DNA of 64,000 nucleotides from Ampullaceana balthica (taxonomy: Eukaryota; Mollusca; Gastropoda; Lymnaeidae): NCBI GenBank assembly GCA_944989445.1, contig CALYLW010000208.1, positions 190,424 through 254,423 on the forward strand, in the 5' to 3' direction. Under the pieces are notes generated by a model, which saw only the letters and a list, made by a program, of their open reading frames with translations, was not told where the DNA came from and did no database searches. A program made the translations under genes and the position numbers. Positions 11,501-23,800 of this stretch are shown here, piece after piece (position 1 is the stretch's first letter; each line of letters opens with the position of its first letter).

Positions 11501-14500
11501 TGCATGACGTGTTCTCTTCCACAGCCTGCACCAACAGCTACAGCATACATGACCTGGAATGTCCAGAGGACGGAATCTCTCAGTGCATGGCCATAGTGGA
11601 GAAGAAACCAAATGACGTCACGTTTTGCCAGTAAGTCAGCTAATTACCCCAACTCGTCAGACAGCGTTCGTCACCCGACATTAAAGAAAAGTGTGTGTGA
11701 AAAGTATTTCATTTCAGCACAGAGTCACAGAGTAACTTTATACACTGAGTGATAACCTCTGATCGAGGGGCAGTAACTCTTCATTTTGATAGACTGACAC
11801 ATCATTCCCCCTCCGCTCCACACCCAAAAAAATAATGCCCAAACCTTGAAAATATTAGATTTCTTATAGAATAGGAGCGGGCGATGTGCTGACAGTGGGC
11901 CGAATTCGGCGAGCCGCAAAGTTGTTTGTGTGGCCCGCTAAGACATTCAGAAAACCCGCATTGAACTGGGATTTGCTTTATGTCTCATGAACAAGCTACT
12001 TCACACGTAATTTTATGAGACAAATATGAAAGTGTGATATTAGGTGCACTTGTCTAATAAAAAATTGATTCTATAATGAAATGGGCCGCTAGAATTCTTG
12101 ATAATATCACATTTTCGCAATAAATACATCGAATAAAACAACTTTAAAAATAATTATTACTTTTATACCATTTATACTTTTTCTGAAATGAATTGTAATC
12201 TTAACTGAAGAATTAAACAACACAATCATTTTAAAAGACATGGCCCTCCGCTTAATTCCTCCACCACAAATTGGCCATCGAGCTAAAACGATTGGCCACC
12301 CCTGTTATAGAATATTGCCAAGCAGTTTTCTAGCACATACTTAAATCTATTAATGGGGAACAGTACTTTGAACCGTTGACCTTGTTTTTAAGACAAGACC
12401 ATGTTACTCCGCTACTTTACTCACTTCACTGGCTACCTATACAAGCCCGAATTGATTACAAACTGACCGTTCTCTGCCACAAATTATTTTTGGACTCATG
12501 CCCTTCCAATCTTACTGAACTTTTGTCAATCTAGTCACCCACTCGTCAGCTACGCTCTTCTGCAGAAACATGCATTCTCTCAGAACCTAAGACACGCACT
12601 AAAGCTAAAACATTTGGTGAAAGGTCGTTATCTTTTTGTGCAGCCAAACAATGGAATTCTCTACCATTAAACATCCGTAGTATTCAAACAACCAAGTCTT
12701 TCAAGACTGCACCCAAGACACATCTTTTCAAAATTTATTTTCAAAATTAATGAAACATTTCTTGTTAATGATTGACGTAGCGTATGTATAATGTACTGTA
12801 TTTTAAGTGTTTGTTATGATATGAATGTTTATTTAATACTTTTGTGTATGTTATTATTTTCATGTAAAGCGCTGTGAGCCCAGTTCCTTTACTGGGATAC
12901 AGCGCTATATAAATTATCAATTTATTATTATTATTATTAAGACATGACCCGTGATTCGTTCACTAAGTGAAAGTGCGCTTCTCCTATTAGTCTACTTGTA
13001 CGCCTTTATAATCTAGTGGTTAAAGACTGATTTATTGTGTCAAAAATATTCCCTTTAAGCGGCTAAGTTGATATTTAACCGGTGTAAAAACAATGGATGT
13101 TGTGCAATTTTGCACATGAGTTTTTATTTTGCACACGGACCAACGAGCCTCACGGGAACATCGAATGTCATGCATGTATTTTGCAAATGTTGTTATTGAA
13201 TATTCAATGTAATTGTGTTTTGAATGTGAGGATCAACAACTGTTAGTGAGCCAAACAGACAGTTACATTATTGACATAGAGATTTTGATTTTCTAAGGTT
13301 AAAAATCATGACGTTCAATTGATTTTATATCAGATAATGCAATATTTTATGGTTAACTTAATCATTTTTAAATCCCTTATATTAACTTCACCGCCGGTCA
13401 TCTCTGTCTGTCTTGGGCGGGCGGAAAAACAAAAGTCAAAAATGACCCACTTCCCGTGATCCGATCGAGCTGAAATTTGGCACCCGTACCCGTCTCACCT
13501 AACAATGCATCGTATCAAAATTTCAGATCCATCGAACGTTCCGTAATTAAATTAATGCATTTTTAAGGTTATTCTAATATAACGTATGTAATTCAAATTC
13601 ACTGTTTGTTATTGTTTTTTTTCCACGTGAAAGTTTGAGTTGACGCGTTGAGGCGACCCATCGAAGTACCGGCGTGCTTTTGTTTACATTTTTCGTGTCA
13701 CGCTAAGCTCTGTCAAGCGATCGGTGACCAGACTTTTCCCCTCTCCCACCTCAGGGTTATGAAGCAAAGTTGAGTTAGACAGATTCAATCTGTAAATGTT
13801 TGTAGCGTTTGAAAATAATCAATACTGTTAGTTATGTCTCATATATAAGGGATTTATAGTCAAAAACTTTGTTTTTACGGGTTTGTTTTTTAAATCCCTT
13901 ATATTAACTTCGCGGCCGTCTCTGTCGTCATCTCATGGGCGGGCGGGCGGAAAAACAAAATTTAAAAATGACCCATTTCCCGTGATCCGATCGAGCTGAA
14001 ATTTGGCACACGGACCCGTCTGACCTAACAATGCATTGTATCAAAATTTCAGATCGATCGAACGTACCGTAATTAAATTAATGCATTTTTAGTTTCATCC
14101 TTATATAAGGTATGTAATTCCAATTCACGGTTTGTTATTGTTTTTTTCCACGTGAAAGTTTGAGCTTGACACCCATCGAAGCACCGGGGTGCTTTTGTTT
14201 ACATTTTACGTGTCACGCTAAGCTCGGTCAAGCGAATCGGTGACCAGACTTTTCCCCTCTCCCCCCTCCCTCCCACCCCTCCCCCCCTAGGGTTATGAAG
14301 CAAAGTTGAGTTAAGACAGATTCAGTCTGTAAATGCTTGTCGCGTTTAAAAATAATCAATACTGTTAGTTATGTCTCATATATAAGGGATTTATAGTCAA
14401 AAACGTTGTTTTTACGGGTTTGTTTTATTTCAAAGTCAATCTTAACACGAGCTGGAAATACATGTACAGGACGTTTTAAAGAGCATCTCTGTTTTGTACA

Positions 14501-17500
14501 TACGAACAAGTCAATGTTTTTGTAAACAAAAACAATCAAATACAGAAATATAAAAAAATGAGTGTTTAGATTAGACATTGGTATGAGATTTAATATTGAG
14601 TTTTAGGGGACAGCCATGGTATAAAATGGAGACTTAATATTAAGCCTTCTTTGACAGCCATGGTATAAAATGGAGACTTAATATTAAGCCTTCTTTGACA
14701 GCCATGGTATAAAATGGAGACTTAATATTAAGCCTTCTTTGACAGCCATGGTATAAAATGGAGACTTAATATTAAGCCTTCTGTGACAGCCATGGTATAA
14801 AATGGAGACTTAATATTAAGCCTTCTGTGACAGCCATGGTATAAAATGGAGACTTAATATTAAGCCTTCTTTGACAGCCATGGTATAAAATGGAGACTTA
14901 ATATTAAGCCTTCTTTGACAGCCATGGTATAAAATGGAGATTTAATATTAAGCCTTCTGTGACAGCCATGGTATAAAATGGAGACTTAAAATTGAACCTT
15001 CTTTGACAGCCATGGTATAAAATGGAGACTTAATATTAAGCCTTCTTTGACAGCCATGGTATAAAATGGAGACTTAATATTAAGCCTTCTTTGACAGCCA
15101 TGGTATAAAATGGAGACTTAATATTAAGCCTTCTGTGACAGCCATGGTATAAAATGGAGACTTAATATTAAGCCTTCTTTGACAGCCATGGTATAAAATG
15201 GAGATTTAATATTAAGCCTTCTGTGACAGCCATGGTATAAAATGGAGACTTAAAATTGAACCTTCTTTGACAGCCATGGTATAAAATGGAGACTTAATAT
15301 TAAGCCTTCTTTGACAGCCATGGTATAAAATGGAGACTTAATATTAAGCCTTCTTTGACAGCCATGGTATAAAATGGAGACTTAATATTAAGCCTTCTGT
15401 GACAGCCATGGTATAAAATGGAGACTTAATATTAAGCCTTCTTTGACAGCCATGGTATAAAATGGAGACTTAATATTAAGCCTTCTTTGACAGCCATGGT
15501 ATAAAATGGAGACTTAATATTAAGCCTTCTTTGACAGCCATGGTATAAAATGGAGATTTAATATTAAGCCTTCTGTGACAGCCATGGTATAAAATGGAGA
15601 CTTAAAATTGAACCTTCTTTGACAGCCATGGTATAAAATGGAGACTTAATATTAAGCCTTCTTTGACAGCCATGGTATAAAATGGAGACTTAATATTAAG
15701 CCTTCTTTGACAGCCATGGTATAAAATGGAGACTTAATATTGAACATTCTTTGACAGCCATGGTATAAAATGGAGACTTAATATTAAGCCTTCTTTGACA
15801 GCCATGGTATAAAATGGAGACTTAATATTAAGCCTTCTTTGACAGCCATGGTATAAAATGGAGACTTAATATTAAGCCTTCTTTGACAGCCATGGCATAA
15901 AATGGAGACTTAATATTAAACCTTCTGTGACAGCCGTGGTATAAAATGGAGACTTAAAATTGAACCTTCTGTGACAGCCATGGTATAAAATGGAGACTTA
16001 AAATTGAACCTTCTGTGACAGCTGTGCATGGTATAAAATAGAGACTTCTGTAATGGTCATTGTTATGAATGGAGACTTTAAATAGAACTCACTGCTATTG
16101 TATTTTATGCCATAAAAATATAACAGCCGTTATGGATATTGAAGATTAATAATTAATAAGAAAGCCGCCTGCGGGACAGCGCTCTCATCGATCAACTGAT
16201 GACATCAAGGCGTATTATCTGGAAAGGATTTGCTATTTGTTGGTGTTCGGAGATTTTTTTAAAAAAATGACTGGACCATTTCTCTTTAGTATACGACGTT
16301 AGTTGATAGCTAACGTACGTCTCATCTACCATTAAATATATGTCAGAACTACCTATTGCTATTTCAAAAACTGGACCCCTTCTTAAATATGATTTAGTAA
16401 CAGTTTTAAAATATGTGTGGATGATTATTTTTTATAATTGTCTGAAGGATTTATTTGACAAAGAGTTGGAAGCGGTAAATGTGTTGGTGTTACTCTCCAG
16501 CGTAGTCTTCCCTTTTTTATTTCTGCTACTATCATTGGGAAAATTAATGGTGTGTGTACTAGTTATGAAACACAATGTGGACTTATAAGAATTATGTGTC
16601 AGTCTCTGTTAGTAGGGCCGACTTAGCCTTTGAACCACTCCATGCAAAAGTGAAAAATTGCTTCCCTATGTAATTACAAGTTAAATATTCTTTAAAAATT
16701 TATGGGGCCGTCCATAAATGACGTCACGCATCTGGGGAGGGGGTTACGCATTTATGACGAGGGGGTGTTTAAGAAATATGACGTCACATCAAAACGCGCA
16801 ACTTTAAATAAAATTTCCACTAAAATATTTGATTGCTTTCAATTTATTTAATGACTTTTTAGATGGCTTCAAACGTGTTACGATATTAGAGTGCAACCTT
16901 ACACTAAATAAATACTTTATTGACAAAAAGATGATCTGAAACGTTCTAATTTTCAAATGGGGGGGGGTGTCCCGGGGTCCAAAGCTTTGTGACGTCATAT
17001 TGGAGTGGTTTCTAAGCTTTTGTGAGTGATGAAGTGTGACCCGGATAAATCAGCTAAAATCGCGTGACGTCATTTATGGACTGCCCCTATATGAATATGT
17101 TTTTTTTAAACATATTATTCTAGTGACCACCCAAAACAAATCAGTAATTAACACAAATACTTGTTTTTAATTAAATTTTACTAAAAGTCTTCATTGACAA
17201 AAAAAGTTAACATGAGTTTATACTAGGGCTGTTATCGATTAATTTAAATTTAATCGTTAACTTTTGAAAAATTATCGATTAATTAATCGATAATTTCGAT
17301 TAAAGCCAAAAATAGAAATTTATGATGTCATTAAACTGATCATTTCTCACGGACATTGAAAATTAAGAATATTTTGAACTAAATCTTATGACAATGTGTT
17401 GATACTTGATCGGATGTTTGTGCTCAAGGTGGTACGTCAGCGATGTATTTGATCCTTTAAAAGAGAATTGTTTATGGCAGTGAACACAGTAAACTTTTTC

Positions 17501-20500
17501 ACCATCTTCGACTTTGCCCATCCGCAGTTAGCTTAAAAACACAATTTTTGCTCAACTTTCTAGTTATATGTTTAAATTTAACTGCGCTGATGCTGTCAGC
17601 CATTTTTTAGTTGACGTCTGCCGGTCCACATAAAGAAATAAAATACATTATAATATTACGCTGGAGAAGTTTGTACGTAAAAAATATATAAATTATTATT
17701 AATTATTAATAATTAATTATTTTTTAGTAAAAAAATTAAAATATTATAAACTAGACGCCCCGCGGCGTAGCATACGCCGCAGACTTGCTCATGGAGAGTG
17801 CAAAGAAAGTTGAGAAAGAACGGACACAAACACGAAGAAATCAAAACAACGCGAGTTAACGTCGGTTTGGGGGGAGGGGGGAACTCCCAACTCATTGTTT
17901 ATTTTCGAGACATTTGCAGGCGAAATTCGGTACACCCCTAACTTCTATGAAGTCAGCTGTAAAAGGATAATCGGTTTAAAATCGGTGTTTCATAATCGAT
18001 AATTGGTTTTCCAAAAAAACAAAACAAAAACACGCAATTAACAACCCTAAATATGACTAACCCTCGTTAGGATCGGCCAAACAAAGCTTATGTTTTAGGG
18101 ATGGTAGTAGTAAATGGGAGGCGGGTAACAACAACCTCAGTGTGCTTGTCTCCATGATTACTCGCTATTATTTACTTACTTTGTGCTGCTTTTTGTGTCT
18201 GTACTCTCACCCCCCCATCCGTTCTTTGCACTGTCTATTATGAGCAAGTCTGCGGCGTATGCTACGCCGCGGGTATCTCCAGAATTCCTTCTTTTCATTC
18301 ATTCACAGTCGTTTGCCCAAACCCATCCCATTTTGACAACTGTTTCTTTCAGGAAGTCTTCACCCGTAAATAAATCAGCTAGTGTTGGCAATAAAGGGGT
18401 AAACGAACGGGTACGAACAGACATTTTAAAAATTACAATGTTTTCGCTGGGGCTTGAACCCAGGACCATCGACGTATGAGGCGGACGTGATAACCAGTAC
18501 ACTACGAATTTCACATTTACTGTGAAGGAACGATGCAGTGAACGCAAGTGCATTGTTGCCACCCACTCCCACCCCCTTTTTAAATCCCTTATATTAACTT
18601 CGCGGCCGTCTCTGTCGTCATCTCTCTCTCGCTCTCTCTGTCTTGGGCGGGCGGAAAAACAAAACTCAAAAATGACCCACTTCCCGTGATCCGATCGAGC
18701 TGAAATTTGGCACACGGACCCGTCTCACCTAACAATGCATCGTATCAAAATTTCAGATCGATCGAACGTATCGTAATTAAATTAATGCATTTTTAGTTTA
18801 TCCTTTTATGAGGTATGTAATTCAAATTCACTGTTTGTTATTGTTTTTTTTCCCACGTGAATGTTTGAGTTGACGCGACCCATCGATGTACCGCGTGCTT
18901 TTGTTTACATTTTACGTGTCATGCTGAGCTCAGTCCCCCCCCCCTAGGGTTATGAAGCAAAGTTGAGTTAAGAGTTTGAAAATACTGTTAGTTATGTCTT
19001 ATATATAAGGGATTTATAGTCAAAAACTTTGTTTTTACGGGTTTGTTTTATTTTTTCATTTCATCCCACCACGCTTGCCAACAGTGTTTAGTTGACCCGA
19101 ACCAGGTTTATTCGTCACGCTCTGTTGCACATGCAGCTTCTTGTTACCTCGCAGGGTCCGACCACGAAGAGAATTATATATATAGATATTTTCTTTAATT
19201 TTAATCTTATTTTTATTGATTAAAATAATTGTAATCGATAAAATTTGTTAACGATTAATCGAGACATTAATCGTTAATTTCCGCAGCCCTAATTATTAGC
19301 TATCGTTTTTGCGTTTGTTTCAATCAGATAGATATATGGTTGGCGAGAAATTGACAAAACACTAATATTTTTTCGTTTTTATTTTTAAAAATCCTTTATA
19401 TTAACTCGTGGTGTCTGAACCCTTGCTTTCTTGCGTGCTTGCTTGTCGCCAAAAATTTGGATCGATTTTTAACCCACTTCCTTGTAAGCTAGCGAGCTGA
19501 AATTTTGCAGGCAGTTTCGTACCGATGATAAAAACAATGTATCAAAATTTCAGATCGATTGCATGTACCGTAATTAAATTATTGAATTTTTAGATTATTT
19601 TATTTATTCCTATGTATCATGCTATTTTTTGAGATAGAGCGTCGCGGTGCGTATTATATTGAACAACCTTTCTGTCGCGCAATAAGGTGCGTATTTTATT
19701 GACAACACTTTTTATAAACATATTCCTGATCGGTGCGCATTATATTAAACATGTTTTACCACACAACTGCAATTTTGTATTTTTGGATTGTCTTGCGCTG
19801 CGTATTATAATGAACATTCTTTTAGTTATGTCTCGTACATAAAGGATTTATAGTCAAAAACGTGTTTTTTACGGGTTTTTAAAATTATTATTATTTTTTT
19901 TTATTATTTTTTTTTGTTGTTGGATTTTTCAGAAAATCCAGTAATCCTTTTCGGCATTTTGTGTGTGTGTCCCGAACACATCTTTGGAACCTCCTTAACA
20001 TATTTGAAAAAGACCCGAACCCTCTATCTGGTATGGTTCAGGAGTAGTTGCTTGTGCAAGCTCGAACAGACATCCATACGGGACAGACTTTTCAAATATA
20101 TAAACGCCATTTGTCCCATGAGGAAGTTGCGGTAAAAATTAATTTTCATCCAACGCTAAAATCAAATGGATCTTGTTAGTAACGGTCAATAGTAGCGTGA
20201 AACGATTTTCTTATTTAACAATATAAAGTCGAAAGGTTAAAAAAATAAATGTAAAATGAAATTCTAATTTCATGCTTTCCGATGTTTACAATCAATTAAC
20301 AGACTTTTATGGAAACCACTTAACCGTTGAATGTGTTTTGATGAGTCGGTTCTTCTATTTATTTTCCCAGAATAATCATGACCAAATTAAGACTCTGAAA
20401 TAAGTTTTAATTTTTTTTTAAATGCATAATTGTTAGTAAATTTTTATGTGGCATAAAATCAAAGCTGTTGATAAAATTTCAGATAGCTGCCTTAGCTGAT

Positions 20501-20777
20501 CAGCATGAACACAGATTTTTAATTTGCATCTACCGCCATCCAATCAGATGCTTAGTACCGCCATCCAATCAGATGCTTAGTTAGTATTTAAACTAAGTTG
20601 TTTATAAGAATGACATGGCAGCCATTGACATTGTTTTATGCTAAGAATATGACACAAACTGTTGTTATACTTTTTACATTTTTCAATGTCATTAGAAATT
20701 TGGAAAAGCTCTCTATTATTAATATTTTTAAAAATCTTGGTCACTCTCCCGAGAAAGGTTGAAGAGAGAGAGAGAGT

Positions 20778-20874
<97 letters not shown>

Positions 20875-23800
20875 TAGCGAGGGACTGGGTGACTGTGACG
20901 TGGAATGAAAGAGTTAATGGCCCATGTTTGGAGTTATAAAGATAAAGTAGAAGAAGGAGCTGTTCCTGAAAGTGTATAAGCACTACAAAATTGCTGACGC
21001 AAGTTAAGTGCGTTGTCTTAAAATATTGGTTCTGATAAGGTACTTAGACCGCTGAATGTTTTCTCATGGGCTTCTAGATTAAAGTCTCATTATCCACTGA
21101 ATTAATGTAAGGGGCCGTCCATAAAGTACGTCACGCAATTTTTTACCATTTTAACTCCCCCCCCTCCCCCCTGTCACAAACTGTCACAAATCTCGGGAAC
21201 CAAAGCACGTCACACTTTCGAACAAAAAAATTGTTTTCATTAACAAAATAATTACAATTTAATATAAAACAACGTGACGCCAAACATGGGCGGGACGTCC
21301 TGTCACAAACTGTCTCAATTTCTTACACCCCCTCCCCCCTCTGGAGCGTGACGTACTTTATGGACGGCCCCTAATGTGTTAATTCACGTAAGAAAAATGA
21401 GATCTATGTAATGAACCTTTAATCAAGATCATAGAAGAAAAAAAAATTAATTGCCGAGTTTTATTTTATAGCTCAGCGTTTATTCACAGTAATATGATTT
21501 TGAGTCACGAATCAAGCATTTAAGTTTAAGTCTGGAATCTGTCCTGCACACTTGTGGTTTTTCAATCCTGTTATAGGTATCAAAATCGAAAACGTCTTTT
21601 TCAATTCGCATTTGTGGATCAATTTTTAACAATAGTACAAAAACTAATCAAAACAAAATCTTATCTTATCTTATCTTAAAGTAATTATTTTATGCATTTA
21701 TCTTATCTTATCTGTTTACAGACGCTCCTTCTATACAGAAGATTATTGCGTCCTACGCTTATCTATGGTTTGTGTTTAGTCCTGCATTTTTATTAGAGAT
21801 TTAAATGTTGATAAAGTGTTGGTTTTCCTGGATTCTTCAGGCAACCCATTCCACGCCCGAATTCCGGACGGGAAGAAGGAAAACTTGTATGTGTTTGTTC
21901 TTGCATACGGAATAAGAAAGGTGTTTTTATCCTTATGTCTATCTGAGGGTTGTATTAAGTTATCTTTGTGTTGTATTTCTAAATTAGAATTAATTGCTTT
22001 ATGTATGATTACTACTTTGCTCTTGGTTCTTCTATCCTCTAGTGTTTCAAGGTTTAATGATTTAACTAATGGTGTTACTCTTGTCAGTTTCGAATATTCT
22101 CCAGTAATGAATCTGGCAGCTCTTTTTTGAATTTGTTCTGGTTTATCAATGTTTTCTTTGGTGGATGGGTCCCATACAGAAGATGCATATTCTAGTGCAG
22201 ATCTCACCAAAGTGAGGTAGCATTTTAGTTTTATATCTCTATTACATTTGTTAAAGTTCCTTTTTATAAAGCCTAAGGTTTTGTTTGATTTTTTAATAAC
22301 TTCATTGACATGGGGATTCCATGATAGTTTCTCATTTATTAAGACTCCTAAGTATTTTGCATCTTTAGTTTGGGTCAGTTCTTTTCCATGAATGTAATAT
22401 TTTGAATTTATTTGTTTCTTTTTCTTTGTTACTCTTAACAGTTGACACTTTTCTGGATGGAAAGACATACTCCAGTTAGTTTCCCATTTTATCAATTCAT
22501 CTAAGTCTTTTTGTAAAATTTTGCTATCTTGTTCTGATTTTATTGTTCTATAGATTATACAATCATCAGCAAATAGCCTAACTTTTGTACCTGTTGAGAT
22601 GTTGTTGGGTAAATCATTTATATAAATTAAAAAGAGTAAGGGACCTAGCACAGTTCCTTGTGGAACTCCTGAGTTAACCTTTATTGGTGCAGATTTAGAT
22701 CCATTAATTATTACAGTTTGCTCCCTGCCCAAAAGGAAGTCTTGGATCCAGTGATGTAAGGCAGTGGTCCCCAACCTGGGGTCCGCGGACCACTAGTGGT
22801 CCGCGGAGATGTGCCAGGTGGTCCGCGAGCAAAGGAACATTAAATTATTTACATTTTTATTTTTTACTGAGGTGTATTTCTCTAGGGATTGTGCGTCTTT
22901 CCATACACAAGATGGAAAAGCTTGTTACCCGTTTTGGCGGCACCACGTCCAAAGAACATCAATGACGCATAGCGCAGAGCGGACAACCGCCTACAATCAA
23001 TCTTTGCGCTCTGTGTCGGCGCTCTTATGTCGGCGTTCTTATCACGGCGCTTTTATGTAGGCGCTCTTTTGTTGTGCGCGATTTTGATGGTGGACCCGTG
23101 TTGGCAAGCTAAAGACATTTACCATGAACTTCTAGGAGAGGCTGCTGTTAAAAAGATAGCAATGTGCCATTTTCGGCTAGCACTGTAACTAGGCGCATTG
23201 AGGAAATAGCCGAAGATATTGTGATACAAGTGTTGGAGAGGATTAATTCATCACCGTGGTACGCACTCCAGGTTGACGAATCTACAGACATCGACAAGAA
23301 GGCAATATTACTTGTTTATGTGAGAAATATTTATCATGAGGATGTACATGAGGATTTGTTACGTGCTCTATCTTTAGAACCAACACCACGGGAGCTGAAC
23401 TGTTCAAGTCACTGGACACCTAAAATGGTCCTTTTGTGTCGTCATCTGTACAGATGGAGCTGCTGCCATGACCGGACAAACTATCTGATTTAACAGCTCG
23501 GATTAAGGAGGTTGCACCTGATTGTTAATCTACGCATTGTATCATTCACAGGGAAATGTTGGCAAGCCGAAAAATGTCATCAGAATTTAACAGTGTATTG
23601 ATTGATGTCGTTAAAGTTATTAACCACATCAAGGCACACGCCCTTAACTCACGCCTGTTTGAGCAGCTTTGTGAGGAGATTGACGCAGAGCACAGATGCC
23701 TCCTTTTGTACACAGAAATAAGATGGTTATCGAGAGGAAAATCGCTAAACAGAGTATTTGAATTACGAGAGCCATTCCAATGATTTCTCTCAGAAAAGAA

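Larger units (their letters stand above)
17225..19290. mobile_element. TAGGGCTG element with ATTAATCGATAA subterminal repeats
   Basis: Left AGGGCTGTTATCGATTAAT and right GATTAATCGAGACATTAATC ... GCAGCCCT are inverted; TTATCGATTAAT motifs repeat near both ends. The layout recalls hAT-type non-autonomous elements, but I find no matching 8-bp flank. It holds later insertions (a foldback and an AAATCCC copy). Confidence 0.6.

Noticed and set aside
16340..16588. 82-codon frame with hydrophobic segment
   Set aside because: AT-rich, no homologous motif, no splice or promoter context.
18183..18715. 98- and 138-codon overlapping frames
   Set aside because: They cross a foldback arm, a tRNA-like relic and an AAATCCC repeat.
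22753..22774. Start codon MGTTALHH for a 332-codon RT protein
   Set aside because: These first codons lie in the hAT terminus; the true frame comes from 24404 upstream.
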